A stretch of DNA of 64,000 nt from Isoetes taiwanensis (GCA_021234155.1 JAJEKV010000015.1:7841138-7905137); one strand, 5' to 3'. Counted from the first letter of the stretch, positions 23,070 through 35,875 are shown. The notes: generated by a model not told the origin, from the sequence alone. Numbers and translations are program-made.

Positions 23070-24270
23070 GAAGATTCTTAAAGATTCTCTTAGAGTCTCT
23101 AAGACTCTAAAAAGATTCCCCAAGGTTCTTTGAGATTCCATCAATGTTCCCTTATATTCCCCAAGACCCCTTGATGATTCCTAAAAATTCCCTTAGATTG
23201 CCCAATATTTTATGAAAATTCCCCTGCAAAATATTCAGTGTGAAAGATTCTCCTAAGATTCCAAAAAGATTTTCTAGATTCTTAAGGTTAGATTCTAGGA
23301 AAATTCCCTAAATTCTCCAAGATTCCATCAAGATTCCTCTAGATTCTCAAAGATTCTTTGAAGATTCCCTTTGATTCTCAAAAATTCTCTTCGGATTCCA
23401 TAGATTCCCTAGTATTCTCTTGAGATTCCCCTAGATTCTCAAATATTATCTTAAGATTCCTCTAGATTCCCCAAGTTTCTATGTAGATTCTCCTACATTC
23501 CCTTAGATTCTATGAAGATTCCCCTAGATTCTACGAGATTCCACCAAGATTCACTAGATTCTCAAGAGGGACTATACAAATTTGACCAGAAGCCAAATCC
23601 AAGTCGAATGAAGATTCTCTTCAAGACTCTAAAAAGATACCCCTCGACGCTTTGCGATTCCATCAATATTCCCTTAAATTCTCTAAGATTCCATAAGCAT
23701 TCCCTTAGATTGTCCAATATTTTATGAAGATTCCCCTGCAAAACACACCCAGTGCGAAAGATTCACCTAGATTCGCTAAGATGCTACAAAGGTTCCCTAG
23801 ATTCGTAAGGTTCTACAAAGGTTCCCCTAGATTTCCAAAGGTTATCCCAAGATTACTCTAGTAGATTCTCCTAGGTTCTACAAAGATTCAACAAAATTCT
23901 TTAAGATTCCATCAAGATTCCTTTAAATTCTCAAAGATTTTGTGAAGATTCCCTTAGATTCCCATAGATTACCAAAGATCCTCTTTAGATTCTCCTAGAT
24001 TTCCTAAGATCCTCTTGAGATTCCTCTAGATTCCCATGCATTATCCCAAGATTCCTCTAGATTCCCCAAGCTTCTATGTAGATTCTCCTTAGATTTTCTT
24101 AGATTCTATAACGATTCCCCTAGATTCTCTTCTAAGTCTCATAGATTCCCTAAGATTCTCTTGAGATTCCTTTAGATCCTCTAAGATCTTATGAAGATTT
24201 CCCTAGATTCTCGTGAATTACCATAGATTCCGTGAAATTCTAAGATCCACGAAGATTCTTGGAATTCATT
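23070..24270. repeat. Degenerate GATTC-rich satellite
   Basis: About 1.2 kb in which AGATTC or a close variant (AGATTCCCCTAGATTCTC and similar) recurs roughly every 9-11 bases without an exact longer unit. No coding potential. It separates the MULE insertion from the mosaic duplicate. Confidence 0.8.
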
Positions 24271-24339
24271 ACATTGGCTCCAAACTGCGGCATTTAAAAG
24301 GCACCACTCATGGAAAAGCTCCGTGAGAGAGGAATCCAA

Positions 24340-25557
24340 AGGTGTGGGTTATCCGGCATCAACTCAATCAAGAAGAGTTTTTTGTTTTCTCCCAAAGAAA
24401 TATCTGAGGAAATGAACTTGCCTCGTCGTACAAATTCCAGGAAATCATCTGCTAGTTATGGAGATAAGAATCGGTAATGGAAAATGGAAACGGTATTCTT
24501 CGTTAAGACATTATTCCATTTCTCCATTGTTTCATTGGAATTCGAGCTTTGCAACAGCTTCTGCCGCCCCGTTGGAGTGCCTGCCTTGAGTCAGATCCTC
24601 TGAATCTTTCAAAGCCTTGGGGCTCTTGAAATACATTCCGATTTAGGGCTTGGATCTGCGAAATTAGTCTCTGTTAGGTTTGAAATAGTGCATAAAATTT
24701 TATTTTCAAGTGCCGGATTTGGAGAAAAAGAGCGGCTATGGCACAAAGAACCTTCGGTGTGGCCATCTATTTCTCACCAAGCAGCAAACATGCTCTAAGA
24801 TGGGCCTTAGAGAATATGGCAAAAGCCGGGGATCATGTTATTATTGTGCCTTGTCTTGCCGGCTTGGGTGGCTTATAGAACGGATCTAGCAGCGTCCTGA
24901 AAGTGAAAGCTATATACCTTCTTCCGTTGGAGCATTTTTAAAGTGGGCCAAATTGTTGAAGCTGGTTCGAGTGGTTGAAGCGAGTGAAGTTGATGTCCAG
25001 CTGCTATTATCAAATGCGTCATCGTAGAAAATCAAATTGGTTTGATGTTAAAAAGATACACAGAGAACAGCGAGTATGATAGCCGCTTCACCGCTCCTTT
25101 ATAAACGCTTTCACCCGATTCTTTCTGATAACAGGAGATGCCTACCTGAGCATGCACTTCTTTTTTACCATGTTATTCTTTACATTATTCTTTGTTCAAA
25201 TACACAATCCACGTTCTCAAAAAATATTCTATTCAGTCATTGTTTCTACGGTGCATTTATTGGCCCCCAATTTGGACTTGGATTCCAAAGAGGTATTAGA
25301 CTCGTGGAATAGGGGTATTAGACTCGTGGTTTTGGCTTGCACACTTATTCTACAAGTCGAATACCCCCAATTTTGGGTTGATATTAGGCAAGTCAAATAC
25401 CTCCCATTTCTCCTTCGTCGGACCTCCTATCCCTAAAAAGGGGGTATTAGACTCGTCTAAACTCACACCTGCATTAGACCTCCTATCCCTAAAAAGGGGG
25501 TATTAGACTCGTCTAAATTCACACCTGCATTACACAAGTCGAATACCCAAGGGGGTA
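24340..25557. repeat. Mosaic duplicate of three upstream pieces (left part)
   Basis: Three joined copies: 24345-24450 matches ABCC exon 5 (16744-16847); 24442-24843 matches the USP first exon and its upstream flank (21245-21641); 24842-25557 matches the ABCC downstream flank (about 19637-20273). The joins fall at shared short words (CATCTG and TTGTGC). A local tandem duplication of about 57 bases lies at 25426-25540. The third piece continues at 59518, after the giant insertion. Confidence 0.9.
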
Positions 25558-25560
25558 TTA
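25558..25560. repeat. Target-site duplication TTA, left copy
   Basis: TTA directly before the left terminal repeat; the partner is at 59518-59520, and the single TTA of the unoccupied site is at 20274-20276. Confidence 0.85.
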
Positions 25561-25589
25561 ACAAGGTTTAAAATGAAACGCACTTATTT
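25561..25589 (+). repeat. Left terminal inverted repeat of the giant element
   Basis: It begins ACAAGGTTTAAAATGAAACG and is followed by a short inverted AAGTGCGTTT, which could form a hairpin with the repeat's own AAACGCACTT. Confidence 0.85.
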
Positions 25590-26017
25590 AAGAAGTGCGT
25601 TTGAAAGATTCCTTTATAAAAATTGGAAACTTGAAAAAAAAACAGACAAAATAGGGAGCAAAATAGATTGTTGAGCAAGTAGCATTCGAAATACCCCTAA
25701 AAAAACAACATTTTTGAAGCCTTTTCATTTTTAAAAGAGGGCAAAAAAAAATGCTTGTTTTGAGGAGAGAGACATTAAATTTGAAAACTCAATAAGTATT
25801 TATTGTTGAAAATAGAAGGAAATATAGTTTGTTTTTTTTGCAAGCTTAATATAAGTACTAAGAAAATCAAACATAGGAAAGACAAAGAGTGTGAAATCAT
25901 AGAGCAAGAAAGAGTTGTTCTAATTAAGCATTGTTGAAGAGACAAAGCTTTCAGTTTAAAAATCTTCATCAAAATATTATTATAATTCTTAGCACATAGT
26001 TTACAATGAAAGTTAGT

Positions 26018-29000
26018 TTATAATCCTGACTGTATAAATTTATACGGGAGGTGGAGGAGGTGGGTCTTCCCAGTCCACAGGACTCTCGTACCCCTTAGGA
26101 TCTGTCTCTTGTGAGGGTACAATAGCAGAGACGCCTGCTTCTGATTCCAAGTACAGGCGGTTTCTCGGGCGCAGGCGCATAGGCTCCAGGTCGACAAACT
26201 CCACTTCCTCATCTCTTCTTCCCGTAAGTGGAGGCTGGATTTCTGTATACGTGCCTTTAACATCGCCAACACCGTTCTTTGCTCCGGTTCTCGCGTTTTT
26301 CCGTGAAAGGATTCACAAGAGCTTATCCCGGTCCCGATGAAACTTATTTTATCCGGGTCTATGTCGACAGAGATAACGCTATACCGCTTAAGGGCTAAAA
26401 CCGGCCGTGGGTGCTTGAGGCGAGAAAATGCATCCAAAATCCGCCTCTCCCGCGAGAAAACCAACCGTATTAAATTATTAATTAGCCTCGTGCGGGCTTC
26501 CGATAATGATACCACAAATAGCCTTTGTCATTTGTGGGTCTCTCAATTTTGCGTAACGAAAGAGGAAATTGAAAAGCGTTGCGGGAGGAGTCTTCTCATT
26601 CAAGCGTATTGAAATGAACCATGGTCTTTTGGCGTCCCGCTACTGTAAAACCTATATGGAAATGCTCAAAACAAATTTTACTAAGCGCGGACCACCACCA
26701 TGTCCCTTGACATTTATTTTTTAGCCCGCCAAACAATACAACAATTAAAAATTAGTAGAAAGAAAAACAAAGAAAATAAGTTAGTTCATTGGTGTGTGGT
26801 GATAAATTTATACCACAATTGCCTTCTTTGTATAAACTTATACCATGGTGCGCGTGCGTATAAATTTATCTGAAGGTTGCCTTTGTCAGTATAAATTTAT
26901 ACCACGAAGGCTTCTTTGTATAAATTTAAACCGTGGTGTTATAGTAAATAGGAAAGCAATAAATTTAAAGCTTACCATAATGCTAGCTTTTTTGAGCGCA
27001 TGTTACGGGGCGACTCCCAATGGCTTAAGCAGGCACATCGTCCGGGCAGGTGGGAATGAAAAATGATGACCCTCCGTTTGCTATGTGATGTCGTGACTTC
27101 CTTCAGGCCGTCCAAAAAGCGGACTTTGCACGCGTGCGTGAAGGCCTCCCTCGTCAAAAGCGCTATCCTTAATTTTAAAGCCGTATGGAATATCTGCAAT
27201 GCACAGTGTAAAATTTTGCTTGTCCAAAAGAGTTCCCAGCCTCGTGCAATCTCCCTGGACAACCCTGTACAAGCAGTCCTGACCACATGTCGTAAATCTC
27301 TCATAGCTAGTGTCAAAACTTGTAGTGCCGACTTCTTTTCCCTGCTCAATGGCCTTCAGTCTCTGCCTCTCCTCCTTGGCCCTACGAACCAAGTTTAAAA
27401 AACCTGTTGGTAGCCCTTTCTTCTTGTTCTGTAAGAAAACTGTGAGACAAAGGCACGAAAACAAAAAGTATTTTCTGTAAAACTTACCCAGCCACTGAAG
27501 TTAACAGCGTGCTCTCTGATAATACTATCTGTAATACAAGTTGGATATAAAAGCTTGCACTCCTCCCAGTCCTCCAGGTTTAGTTGCTTCATTAACTCGG
27601 CCTGGCAGGTGACAATGTCTTTTTGACTGCAGAGGGAAAAATGTGGTAAGACAAAATGTGGGAAAAAAGAACACGGCATAGCAAACGTGGCTTACGTCTT
27701 AGCTTCCTTGGCCATTTCGTCTAGAGTGAATTCCTTGGCCACTACTTTTTCTAAGAGTCGCACAAAAATTTCTTTGCTTTTTAAACCCTGTAGCTGCGTC
27801 CAGAGTACAATGCTCATGTTTTTTTGTTTTGCTTCACCACCTTTTTTTGGTTTTTTTCCTGCAGAGCTAGCTTGTTCTTTCAGCTCACCATCCTCGAACA
27901 TACAAAATATTCTTTCTTGAAGATCCCACAATAATCAAACACAAGTAGTTTAGTGTTGAATGGCGTACAAGTGTTTGTTGCGCAGTCTACTGTCTAAATG
28001 CACACGGTGGCCTGGTCACGGTATAAATTTATACCGTGGCGGTCCTGATATAAATTATACCGTGCACGGAGTGCGGTATAAAATTTATCCGTGACCTGGC
28101 TGCGGTATAAATTTATCACCGTGACGACGTATAAATTTATACCGTGACCAGGCTTCCATGGTTGGTACGAATTTACAAAGTTCGATGTTAATACACAAAT
28201 TAAGCTATGCTAAGCATACTACAGAGGACTAAATTAAAACTTTTACTTACTTGACCATCTCCTCAAGGCAAGTTGGAAGTAATTTGTCTTGCTTCACGGC
28301 CATTATGGGCTTCTTATCTCGAATCATAGCTAAGGCAACACTCTGGACACAAGCTTCTCGAAGTTCTTGGAGCTTGTTTTTTTGGTTTTTAAAGTCCTCT
28401 CCATGCACGTGTTTGAACTCCACGTACTCTCGGTGCATAAAGCGGATCTTGTCTATTAGGCTCATTTTCAATCTGAAGTCATTGTCGAGATTATGACTCA
28501 CGGCAATGACTTTTGCCTCTTCATCTGTTACACCCACGTAAATATGTGCTTCCACGCTCTTCCACACTTCGTTACGGCTTTCTTCCTTTGATAGTTCTTT
28601 CCTTGCCTTGTAACTATGTGTGCCTCCAAGAACATAATAGGTGTAATCTTCGAAGTCAACCTTTTTGTAATCTTTTAATTGGTTGCACTGACTCCTGTCA
28701 ACCATTACAACTAGTGGCGACACATGGGCATGAGGATTCCTTCTCATTCTTTGCTTCAGTATAGCCACATGTGCCGCGTACAGCTTCCGGACCTAAAGCA
28801 CTCTGACACCATCTTCATTTTTAGGTGGCCTCTTAATAGTGCTCAATGTCAAAGAAATGGTTTGCTTGAGCAGTTTAGTGTCATTAACCTGTTTTAAAAT
28901 AGCAATGACTTATCTGCGGGCTTCATAACAATATCTGCTCCAGGAGCCTTTTGTAGAGCTTCTGCAGACTCATCTATAGTCAAGGCTTTTGTGGTTCTTT

Positions 29001-29400
29001 TCTTTTTGGTAGGAGGCTGTGTATCTACTACCAGGGAATGCTTCCTACCCTTTCCCTTTGGCACCACCGGTTCCTCCTCTTCTTCCTCTTCTTGTTCTGA
29101 AACGTCGTCCTTTTCGACATCTTCTTGAGGACGTGGGTACCAAAGACCCTTTACCATTTCTTTTTCTTCACAAAGTATTACTGAGGACAAAATGTCCACT
29201 ATGTCCTGTAATGCAGGGTAAATTAGAAAGGTGACGGTATAAATTTATACATGAAGCCACTAAGACATACTTACATAGCCATTCTTGTAATTTTCCGCCA
29301 TGTAATCATGGACGTCTTTAGGTCTGCACATGCTTATGAGGAGCATTCTGCTGTTCAGAACATAAAAGACTTCACCGCTGTCATGATTGCACTTCATCAA
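26018..29400 (-). CDS. ParB-like domain plus N6-adenine-type DNA methyltransferase (disrupted)
   Basis: Minus-strand exons within the giant element. From 5': about 29397-29275 (ends VHDYMAENYKNGY, donor GTAAGT); 29205-28905 (acidic run EEEEEEE then a basic NLS-like KGKGRKH/TKKKR); 28890-28247, with GGTHSYKARKELSKEE, resembling the G-x-H-R-x-x-A core of ParB/Spo0J-like domains, then AVSHNLDNDF; 27931-27692; 27679-27490; 27464-27000, with IADIPYGFKIKD (27183-27194), the D-[PI]-P-Y catalytic motif IV of amino-methyltransferases. About 26440-26380 reads RRILDAFSR..VISVDIDPDK, like the AdoMet-binding motif I. Motif IV before motif I is the beta-type order. Predicted role: DNA adenine methylation of the element or host. 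Several one-base shifts occur (extra base at 27148-27150, near 28895) and an in-frame TAG near 28795, which may be an acceptor CTTTAG. The domain call is from motifs only. Confidence 0.6.
26033..29245. repeat. Left palindrome array, GTATAAATTTATAC family
   Basis: About a dozen copies of the perfect 14 bp palindrome GTATAAATTTATAC or close variants: near 26033, 26803, 26828, 26858, 26888, 26917, a dense run at 28020-28145, and 29237. Many extend to CGGTATAAATTTATACCG. They lie between and within the exons of the methyltransferase gene. The same family is packed at 55270-55972 on the other side of the element. Confidence 0.85.
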
Positions 29401-29449
29401 AAAAGCACAATTTCATTAATTATGGACAATACCTAAATTTATGGACCAC

Positions 29450-31080
29450 TTTTGGCCTTCGCTATCGGACTCTTTTTCCATACACTAATTGACATCCCCT
29501 GCGAGTCTTTGCATATATGCCTCAGTGACATCTACGCGTGTATCTTGATAGTATTGGGTATCTTATTCTTGTTCGACGGTTCCCAAGCATAGTCGACTAA
29601 CAGACGTCCCAAGCGAGTGCTGCATATGCTTCATAAACTAGCTACCATCCCTGCATGGGTTGACAATAAATGTTACCTCTAGATCATGGGTTGGACGATG
29701 AATGTTACCTCTAGATCATAGGATTGGCGTAATTTAGAGCCAATGCTAGGCGTAAATAAAAATGAGTTACCACATGTTGGGGTCCCTACATGGGTCGATA
29801 TTGGATGTTACCTCTAGATCATAGATTGGTAACTAGGAGTTGTTGGCCTCGATCTCTTCTTCCAACATCGGTCGGCCAACATGTCATATACCAACATCAT
29901 GTGTGACTTCACATTGTGGATCAAATTAAATTGCAAGTCGCCATATCCATCATAATGCTCATAATGCCATGGTGATCAAAGCGCACACCTACACAACCTC
30001 CATATTAGCATTCGTGTACTAGTAGTTAGGATGCAACTTTGTAATACTAGTTGGGATGCAACATAGAGGTAGAAGAACATGTGTGATGGCATACATTTCA
30101 ACGAGGTGATATTCATATTTGAAATGGCACTCAAAAAAAAAAAAAACTTAAAACTTAGGGCAATAAAATAAATGTACATGACCTAACCCTAAATTCTCAA
30201 CGAATGGGCGCTATGGCCCGAGTAAAGCCGTGTTTGGCTGAGATGGCCGTGCTTGGTGCCGTGCGGCGATGGGGAGCTACCGGTGTACGCAATCGCGGGC
30301 TAGTGTTCTTGGTATGGCCGCCGGAATGAGAGATGTCATCGGCTCTCGGCTTCGAGCTTTCGGATCGGGCTAAAACCGCAGAGGCAGAGTTTTTCGGATC
30401 GGACTGGGGTCGTGGTAGAGGTCTCAAATCGTATACATGATCCACGTTTTTTTGTTAATAACCTACAAAGTGAATCGAAAAGCTGACTGAATCATTGCCC
30501 GCTTCTTCACTTGATACTTGTTCCATCGATCGCTCATCATCATTCTTTACTTATGGAGTAAAGCGATCTTGCTCATTCCTTTTAGTCGCTAGAACTCATT
30601 GAAGAAATGAAAGGGGTCCGACCGATGAAGCAAATAATCCGAAATCGAAGATGAAGTTAGATCCCCGTAAGTTAAAATATGAATGTGAAAGTTCTCAAAA
30701 TTAGGCTTCAAATTTGGGGATTTCAATCTTATTAATGTTATTTGGCTTCATGCTTACACGATCCTGTGAAATGCTTCTAGTAACAAGATATGTAAGTTTC
30801 TTCGCTAAATCAGCCCAATTTAAATAGTTTAGAAATGAGGATTCAAAAGCTATTTGAATCCTTTGAATCTTATGATCCGTAAACAAAGAGATGATAAGTA
30901 TGGATGTTTCTAGCGAAAAACTTGTGAATAGGGCTGATTCGCCCAATTTAAATGGTTTAGCTTTACGGATATATTGCTGGCTGAAGGTGCATCTCAGAAC
31001 TCTTACAGTGATATGACATGCATAATTGCATCGCAACCGTAGGTAGGTAAGTGTACGATGATCGTCTATGAATGCGTGTA
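29450..31080. other. Intergenic stretch inside the giant element
   Basis: No gene recognised. The phrase ATGTTACCTCTAGATCAT is repeated three times near 29670-29820. An 82-codon minus-strand frame at 30197-30445 and a 137-codon frame at 30701-31114 have no recognisable features. Confidence 0.5.
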
Positions 31081-31099
31081 AAAGAGTCCTATGTAGCGG

Positions 31100-31480
31100 C
31101 CAGTCGAGGAGCATTACATATTGGGGCGACCGCCCAATTTAGGTGGAAAAGGGAACCAATAACCCGGTGTGACCGCGGCATTATCGGACATATATTGGGC
31201 GGCGCCCAATTTAGATGGAAAAAAGTGAACCAATTTAGTGACGAAAGTGAATCTCATAGATTGGGGGCTTATCACGAAGCCCAATTTAGATAGGAAGAAG
31301 TGAATCCCATGGACAGGGGCTTATCTTATAAACATATTGGGCTCACCGCCCAATTTAGATAGGAAAAGTGAATCTCATGGACCAGGTGCCTTATCCTCTA
31401 TAAATATCTTGGGTGACTACCTAATTTAGATAGGAAATCTATAAATATCTTGGCGACTACCTAATTTAGATAGGAAAAGT
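31100..31480. repeat. Repeat with GCCCAATTTAGATGGAAAA units
   Basis: Five or six units of about 60-75 bases carry TTGGGCGnCGCCCAATTTAGAT; in several, TTGGGCG and CGCCCAA form an inverted pair. It is related to the palindrome at 33120-34210. Confidence 0.7.
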
Positions 31481-32159
31481 GGGCAAACCTGCATCGTGTC
31501 ATCTGATAACATATTGGGTGGTCAAATGCTTGAGTCGGTCTAGGTAAGCAAACATATTGGGTGGTCTAGGTAAGCAAATGCTTGAGAGTCGGTCTAAGTA
31601 AGCAAAGTGCATCTCATGAACTGCTTTGTGTGATATGACAACCTATATAGGTAAAGAAGGCTTTGGCTCTCAAAGAATAACAATTTAGATGGGGCCACTA
31701 AAATAGCGGATCACCCTTTTGAAGATTGAGATACTTTTCTTTGAAGTATCACATTGGCCTCTTCTGAGAATTCAAGTTAAGCGAACAAGATGGGCACATG
31801 ATATTGGGAAGAAACATTAAACAAGAATGGATATAAAAATTATGTCTTGGAGACAATACAAGTAACTTCGTCTATTAGACACAAGATGACCAAAACATAG
31901 ATTGATAAAAGCTACATAATCAAAAAAATATGTAAAAGAAACCATACCTCTATTTTAAACATAGTAGAGGCAAGACTAGAGTCATTTGGCCAGCATGAAT
32001 GATGTTATCAAGAAAAACGCTAGATGCCAAGCTAGTGATGGAGCCGATGCATGCGTAGTAAAATGCCCAATCTTGCTCTGCAAATGCATAGGTAGTCATG
32101 TAATATGGGGGTGAAATTTGAATTTGAATCACGCATGAGGAGGAGCAACGGGCCCACAT

Positions 32160-32370
32160 TTAAAATTTGAATTTAAATCATGGGCGGGAGGGAGATGGGG
32201 AGCATAGCGGCCCCACATTCAAAATTTGAATTTGAATGGTGGGGCGGGAGGGGAGATAAGGAGCATAGCGGGCCCACATTCAAAATTTGAATTTGAATGG
32301 TGGGCTGGGGGGAGATGGGGAAGCATAGCGGGCCCACATTCAAAATTTGAATTTGAATCGTGGGCGTTTG
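32160..32370. repeat. Tandem repeat of about 58 bp (x4)
   Basis: Four units contain CCCACATTCAAAATTTGAAT followed by a G-rich stretch ending in GCATAGCGGG. The AAAATTTGAATTTGAAT core is itself partly palindromic. No gene. Confidence 0.85.
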
Positions 32371-32899
32371 GTTCTAATGGCGGGAGGGAAAGGGGCCCCT
32401 ATTTCTTCCTTCTTCTCTCGAGAGGAAGAGCACCACGCCTAGCTCTTGGCACATCGACCTCCATTCTTTGCTGATAACATCATTAAGCATCTTATTTGCA
32501 TCAGTGGCGCCATACCTTATAGGCCGCTATCTTCATCTACATCGATATAGCAGAAGGAGAATAATCACAGGTGCTTATTTTTCAAGCTTGTTCTCTTCAT
32601 CTGTCATAGATCTATGTTCTTCTTTTGCTTGTAGAGTATGGAGGCCTTTTTTCTGTTAGCTTAATCCACATTCTATATGTTTTATTCTTGTTTTCACCTT
32701 TTCCATCTATCTTTTTTTTGCTATGCTAGTATGCTTTAGAAGCGCACATCCTTAGGATTATCTTGCTCTATAAGGATTATCTTGCTCTATAGGTAGAATG
32801 CGAGATTCCATTATTCCATAGGGTGCCCGTGCCTATCCCTAGGCCGAACTTTATCAAGGGACCCCACTTGTGTAAATAATATGCATGAAAAGCCCTACG

Positions 32900-33830
32900 G
32901 ACAAGCTTCCAACCAGGAGTCCGAATACAAGAGTTATGCCAAAAAACCGTGATACATCGCCACCATTGTGCTCCTCAACTTGGGCCCAATTTGGGTCCCC
33001 ATCTGTGTAAAATGGTATGCTTGAAAGGCCCTTTGGACAAGCTTTCCAACGAGCTAAAAAAGCCAAAACCGAGTCGAATACATGGGTTATGCCAAAATCC
33101 TATGCATTGCCACCACGGAGCCCCTCAAATTGGGCGGGCGCCCAATTTAGAGCCCCATTTGTGTAACTATGCTTTATAGGTCTTCTGGACAAGCTTTCCA
33201 ACGAGCTAAAAAGCACCAAAAACGGAGTCCGAATACAAGAGTTATGCCAAAATCATTATACATCCACCCATTGTGGCCGCTCAAATTGGGCGCCCGCCTA
33301 ATTTAGAGCCCCATTTATGTAAACAGTATGCTTGAAAGGCCCTCTGAACAAGCTTTCCAACGAGATAAAAAACGCCAAAAACGGAGTCCGGATGCAAAAG
33401 TTATGCCAAAAAAAGTATTCTGACACCCCGGAGCCACTCAAATTGGGCGCCCGCCCAATTTGAGCCATATTTGGAGCCCATTTAGATAAATCTTATGCTT
33501 GATTATTTTCTTTATCAAAGCCCTCTGAATAAGCATTCCAAGAAGCTAAAGAACGCCAAAAACGGAGTCCGTAACCAAAAGTTATGCCGAGAAACCTATA
33601 CTGCCACCCTTGAGCCCCTAAAATTGGGCGCCCGCCCAATTTGAGCCCAATTTCAGGGTCTACTTCTATAAATCATATGCTTGGTTTTTGCCTTTATCGA
33701 AGCCCTCTGAACAAGCTTTCCAACGAGATAAAAAACGCTGAAAACGGAGTCTGGATGCAAAAGTTATGCCAAAAAGTTTATTCTGCCATCCCGGAAACCC
33801 CTTAAATTGGGCGCCCGCCCAATTTGAGCC
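32900..33830. repeat. Tandem repeat of about 160-170 bp with GC-rich palindrome
   Basis: Units contain CAAGCTTTCCAACGAG, AACGCCAAAAACGGAGTCCG and AGTTATGCCAAAA, and end in a palindrome of the type TTGGGCGCCCGCCCAA. Five to six diverged units are present. Confidence 0.85.
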
Positions 33831-33849
33831 AAATTTGGGGGCCATTCGT

Positions 33850-34215
33850 TTGGCTTTTGGGGGAAAACATTTTGCCATGCAAGGCAACACCCCCCGAGAG
33901 CAAATTGGGCGCCCGCCCAATTTGGCCCTTGGGGGAAAACTTTTTGCCATGCAAGGCAACACCCGGGGGCAAATTAGGCCTCACCAATTTGGACCTTGGG
34001 GGAAACCTTTTGCCATGCAAGGCAACACCCCCTGGGGCAAATTGGGCGCCCGCCCAGTTTGGTTTTTGGGGGAAAACTTTTTGCCATGCAAGACAACACC
34101 CCCTGGGGCAAATTGGGTGCCCGCCCAGTTTGGCCCTTGGGGGAAAACATTTTGCCATGCAAGGTAACAACCCCTGGGGCAAATTGGGCGCCCGCTCATT
34201 TTGGCCCTTGGGAGA
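33850..34215. repeat. Tandem repeat of about 70 bp with GC-rich palindrome (x5)
   Basis: Five well-conserved units: TTGGGGGAAAACTTTTTGCC, ATGCAAGGCAACACCCC, and the palindrome TTGGGCGCCCGCCCAA. The long frames on both strands here are a consequence of the repeat and are not genes. Confidence 0.9.
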
Positions 34216-34577
34216 AGTTTTCTTTTGTCTTAATATTAGGTATTTAAATGACGTGTTTTTTTAATTGGCATAACCTTCCTCGTTTCTAACCAAGATTTAT
34301 TGTCGTGCGTAATCAATGGCTAAGAGATTCTTGAGAGTCTTGACAGATTGAGAAGTCAACTCCACATGAGGTAGAAGAGGAGGGAAATAAGTCACGCTGG
34401 GTAAAAGCATGAAAGGGTGTCTATAAATGTAGCCCTTTTTGTACATATACATATGTACCGAATGCACATTTTTGGAATAACTGTCATCATGACCAGCTAG
34501 TAACTGCCATGATTAATGGCTATCCACTACTCGAACCAAGAATTATTGGATTTTGAAATTCTTTCCCAAATTCTTTC

Positions 34578-35875
34578 TTGGTTTGCCTCTCGTTCACTAT
34601 CCCGCCTTCTCGCTTGAATTCGATCACGAATTCTTCATCTAGCTATGGCCCCAAAACGCCCCGGATGAGTGCTTGCTCATCACCACGGCCCAAGCAAGAT
34701 GCGATGCTTAAGCAGTGGAATTTTACCTCCAAGGAGTTTACGTTTGGGTTACGAGGTGATCAAGCCAAAGACCTCTGTGGATAAACATGCAGAGGCCCAC
34801 ATACCCAACCTAGAGATGGTTATGAACGCAGGTATGGGGTGAAGCTCCAAAAAAGCAGACGAGGATTCAAGGAAGGGAGAATCCGTAACGCATGGAAAGA
34901 TGATTTTTAAATATTATGAATTGGTTTATGGCAAGAAACGGGTTACAAACCATTATATTTCAACCTATTTTGCCGCGAGCATTTGCTCTTCACTTGAAGG
35001 GACGGCTTGTTGATTGGATGGGCGTGGCTAGGGACCGCCAAAGATCTTGCCAAAACCCTCATTTCGGACGTTCTGAGAGGACCCTACAACAAAAATCCTC
35101 AACTATCAAACGGGACATCGTATTGCGAAGAATATTAGAGCCCTTGGTTATTCTAGATCGATGTTGACACAATAAAGCAGTTACTTAAGCATGGGTTGGA
35201 GGAGAAAACTAACCTATTGAATGAAGTAGAAGCACCGAAGAAAAAAGGAGGATGCATTGAAGGTCATCACCGGATTGAGGGTAGAAAGGATATGCTATCC
35301 AGAAGATCGGCAGAGATCCGCCAGAAAATAGATGAGACAAAAACAGAATTTGACAAATTGTCCCCGGGATCCCCTGTTTGGAAATCAAGTTATCTTGGTG
35401 TTGAAGTACAAGTTGGAAGACTTGGTTATGAGTAGACATGATAAAGAAAAAGACTCTTCTAAGCTAGAAATTGGTTTGCGGGAAGCAACTAAAGACATTG
35501 AAAGGCATGAAATCTCAATTGAACAAGCAAAGGAAAAACTTAATTGCATTGAATTGGTTCAACAAAGGCATTCACAGATTTTGGATTTTCATGGGAGAGC
35601 GGGACCTATTGTTCTCGACCCCAGGCCCCCCACCGTAGGAGCTACTTCTATAGATGATTCATCACATTCGGTTCATGTACTGTTGTGGCCAAGGCTTTGC
35701 AAAACCTGGTTTGTTCTTTACTAGCTCCATGCAGGAGATGCTTATTGCCTCTTCTCGCTTGTGTTATCCGGTCCATGAAAGACAATTGCATAAAAGGTTG
35801 CATCCGGGATGAGGGCATTGAATTCAGCTTGGTTTCCCCGGGCAGGAAAGTTATGCATTGCTCTCAACTAATTTA
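34578..35875 (+). CDS. Putative coiled-coil protein of the giant element (disrupted)
   Basis: Plus-strand open stretches that join with one-base shifts: about 34640-34790, 34905-35020 (YYELVYGKKRVTNHYISTYF), 35196-35435 and 35332-35660. The last is a strongly charged alpha-helical segment (KLEIGLREATKDIERHEISI, EQAKEKLNCIELVQQRHSQI) that looks like a coiled coil, followed by a Pro-rich linker. The final stretch (to about 35875) reads ALQNLVCSLLAPCRRCLLPL. I do not recognise the family. Its position among other element genes suggests an element protein, perhaps structural or DNA-associated. Codon composition and heptad-like spacing support coding; exact exons are uncertain. Confidence 0.35.

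Noticed and set aside
33666-34264. Several overlapping long frames on both strands
   Set aside because: They are produced by the stop-poor 70 bp GC-rich tandem repeat and encode the same repetitive peptide in each unit.
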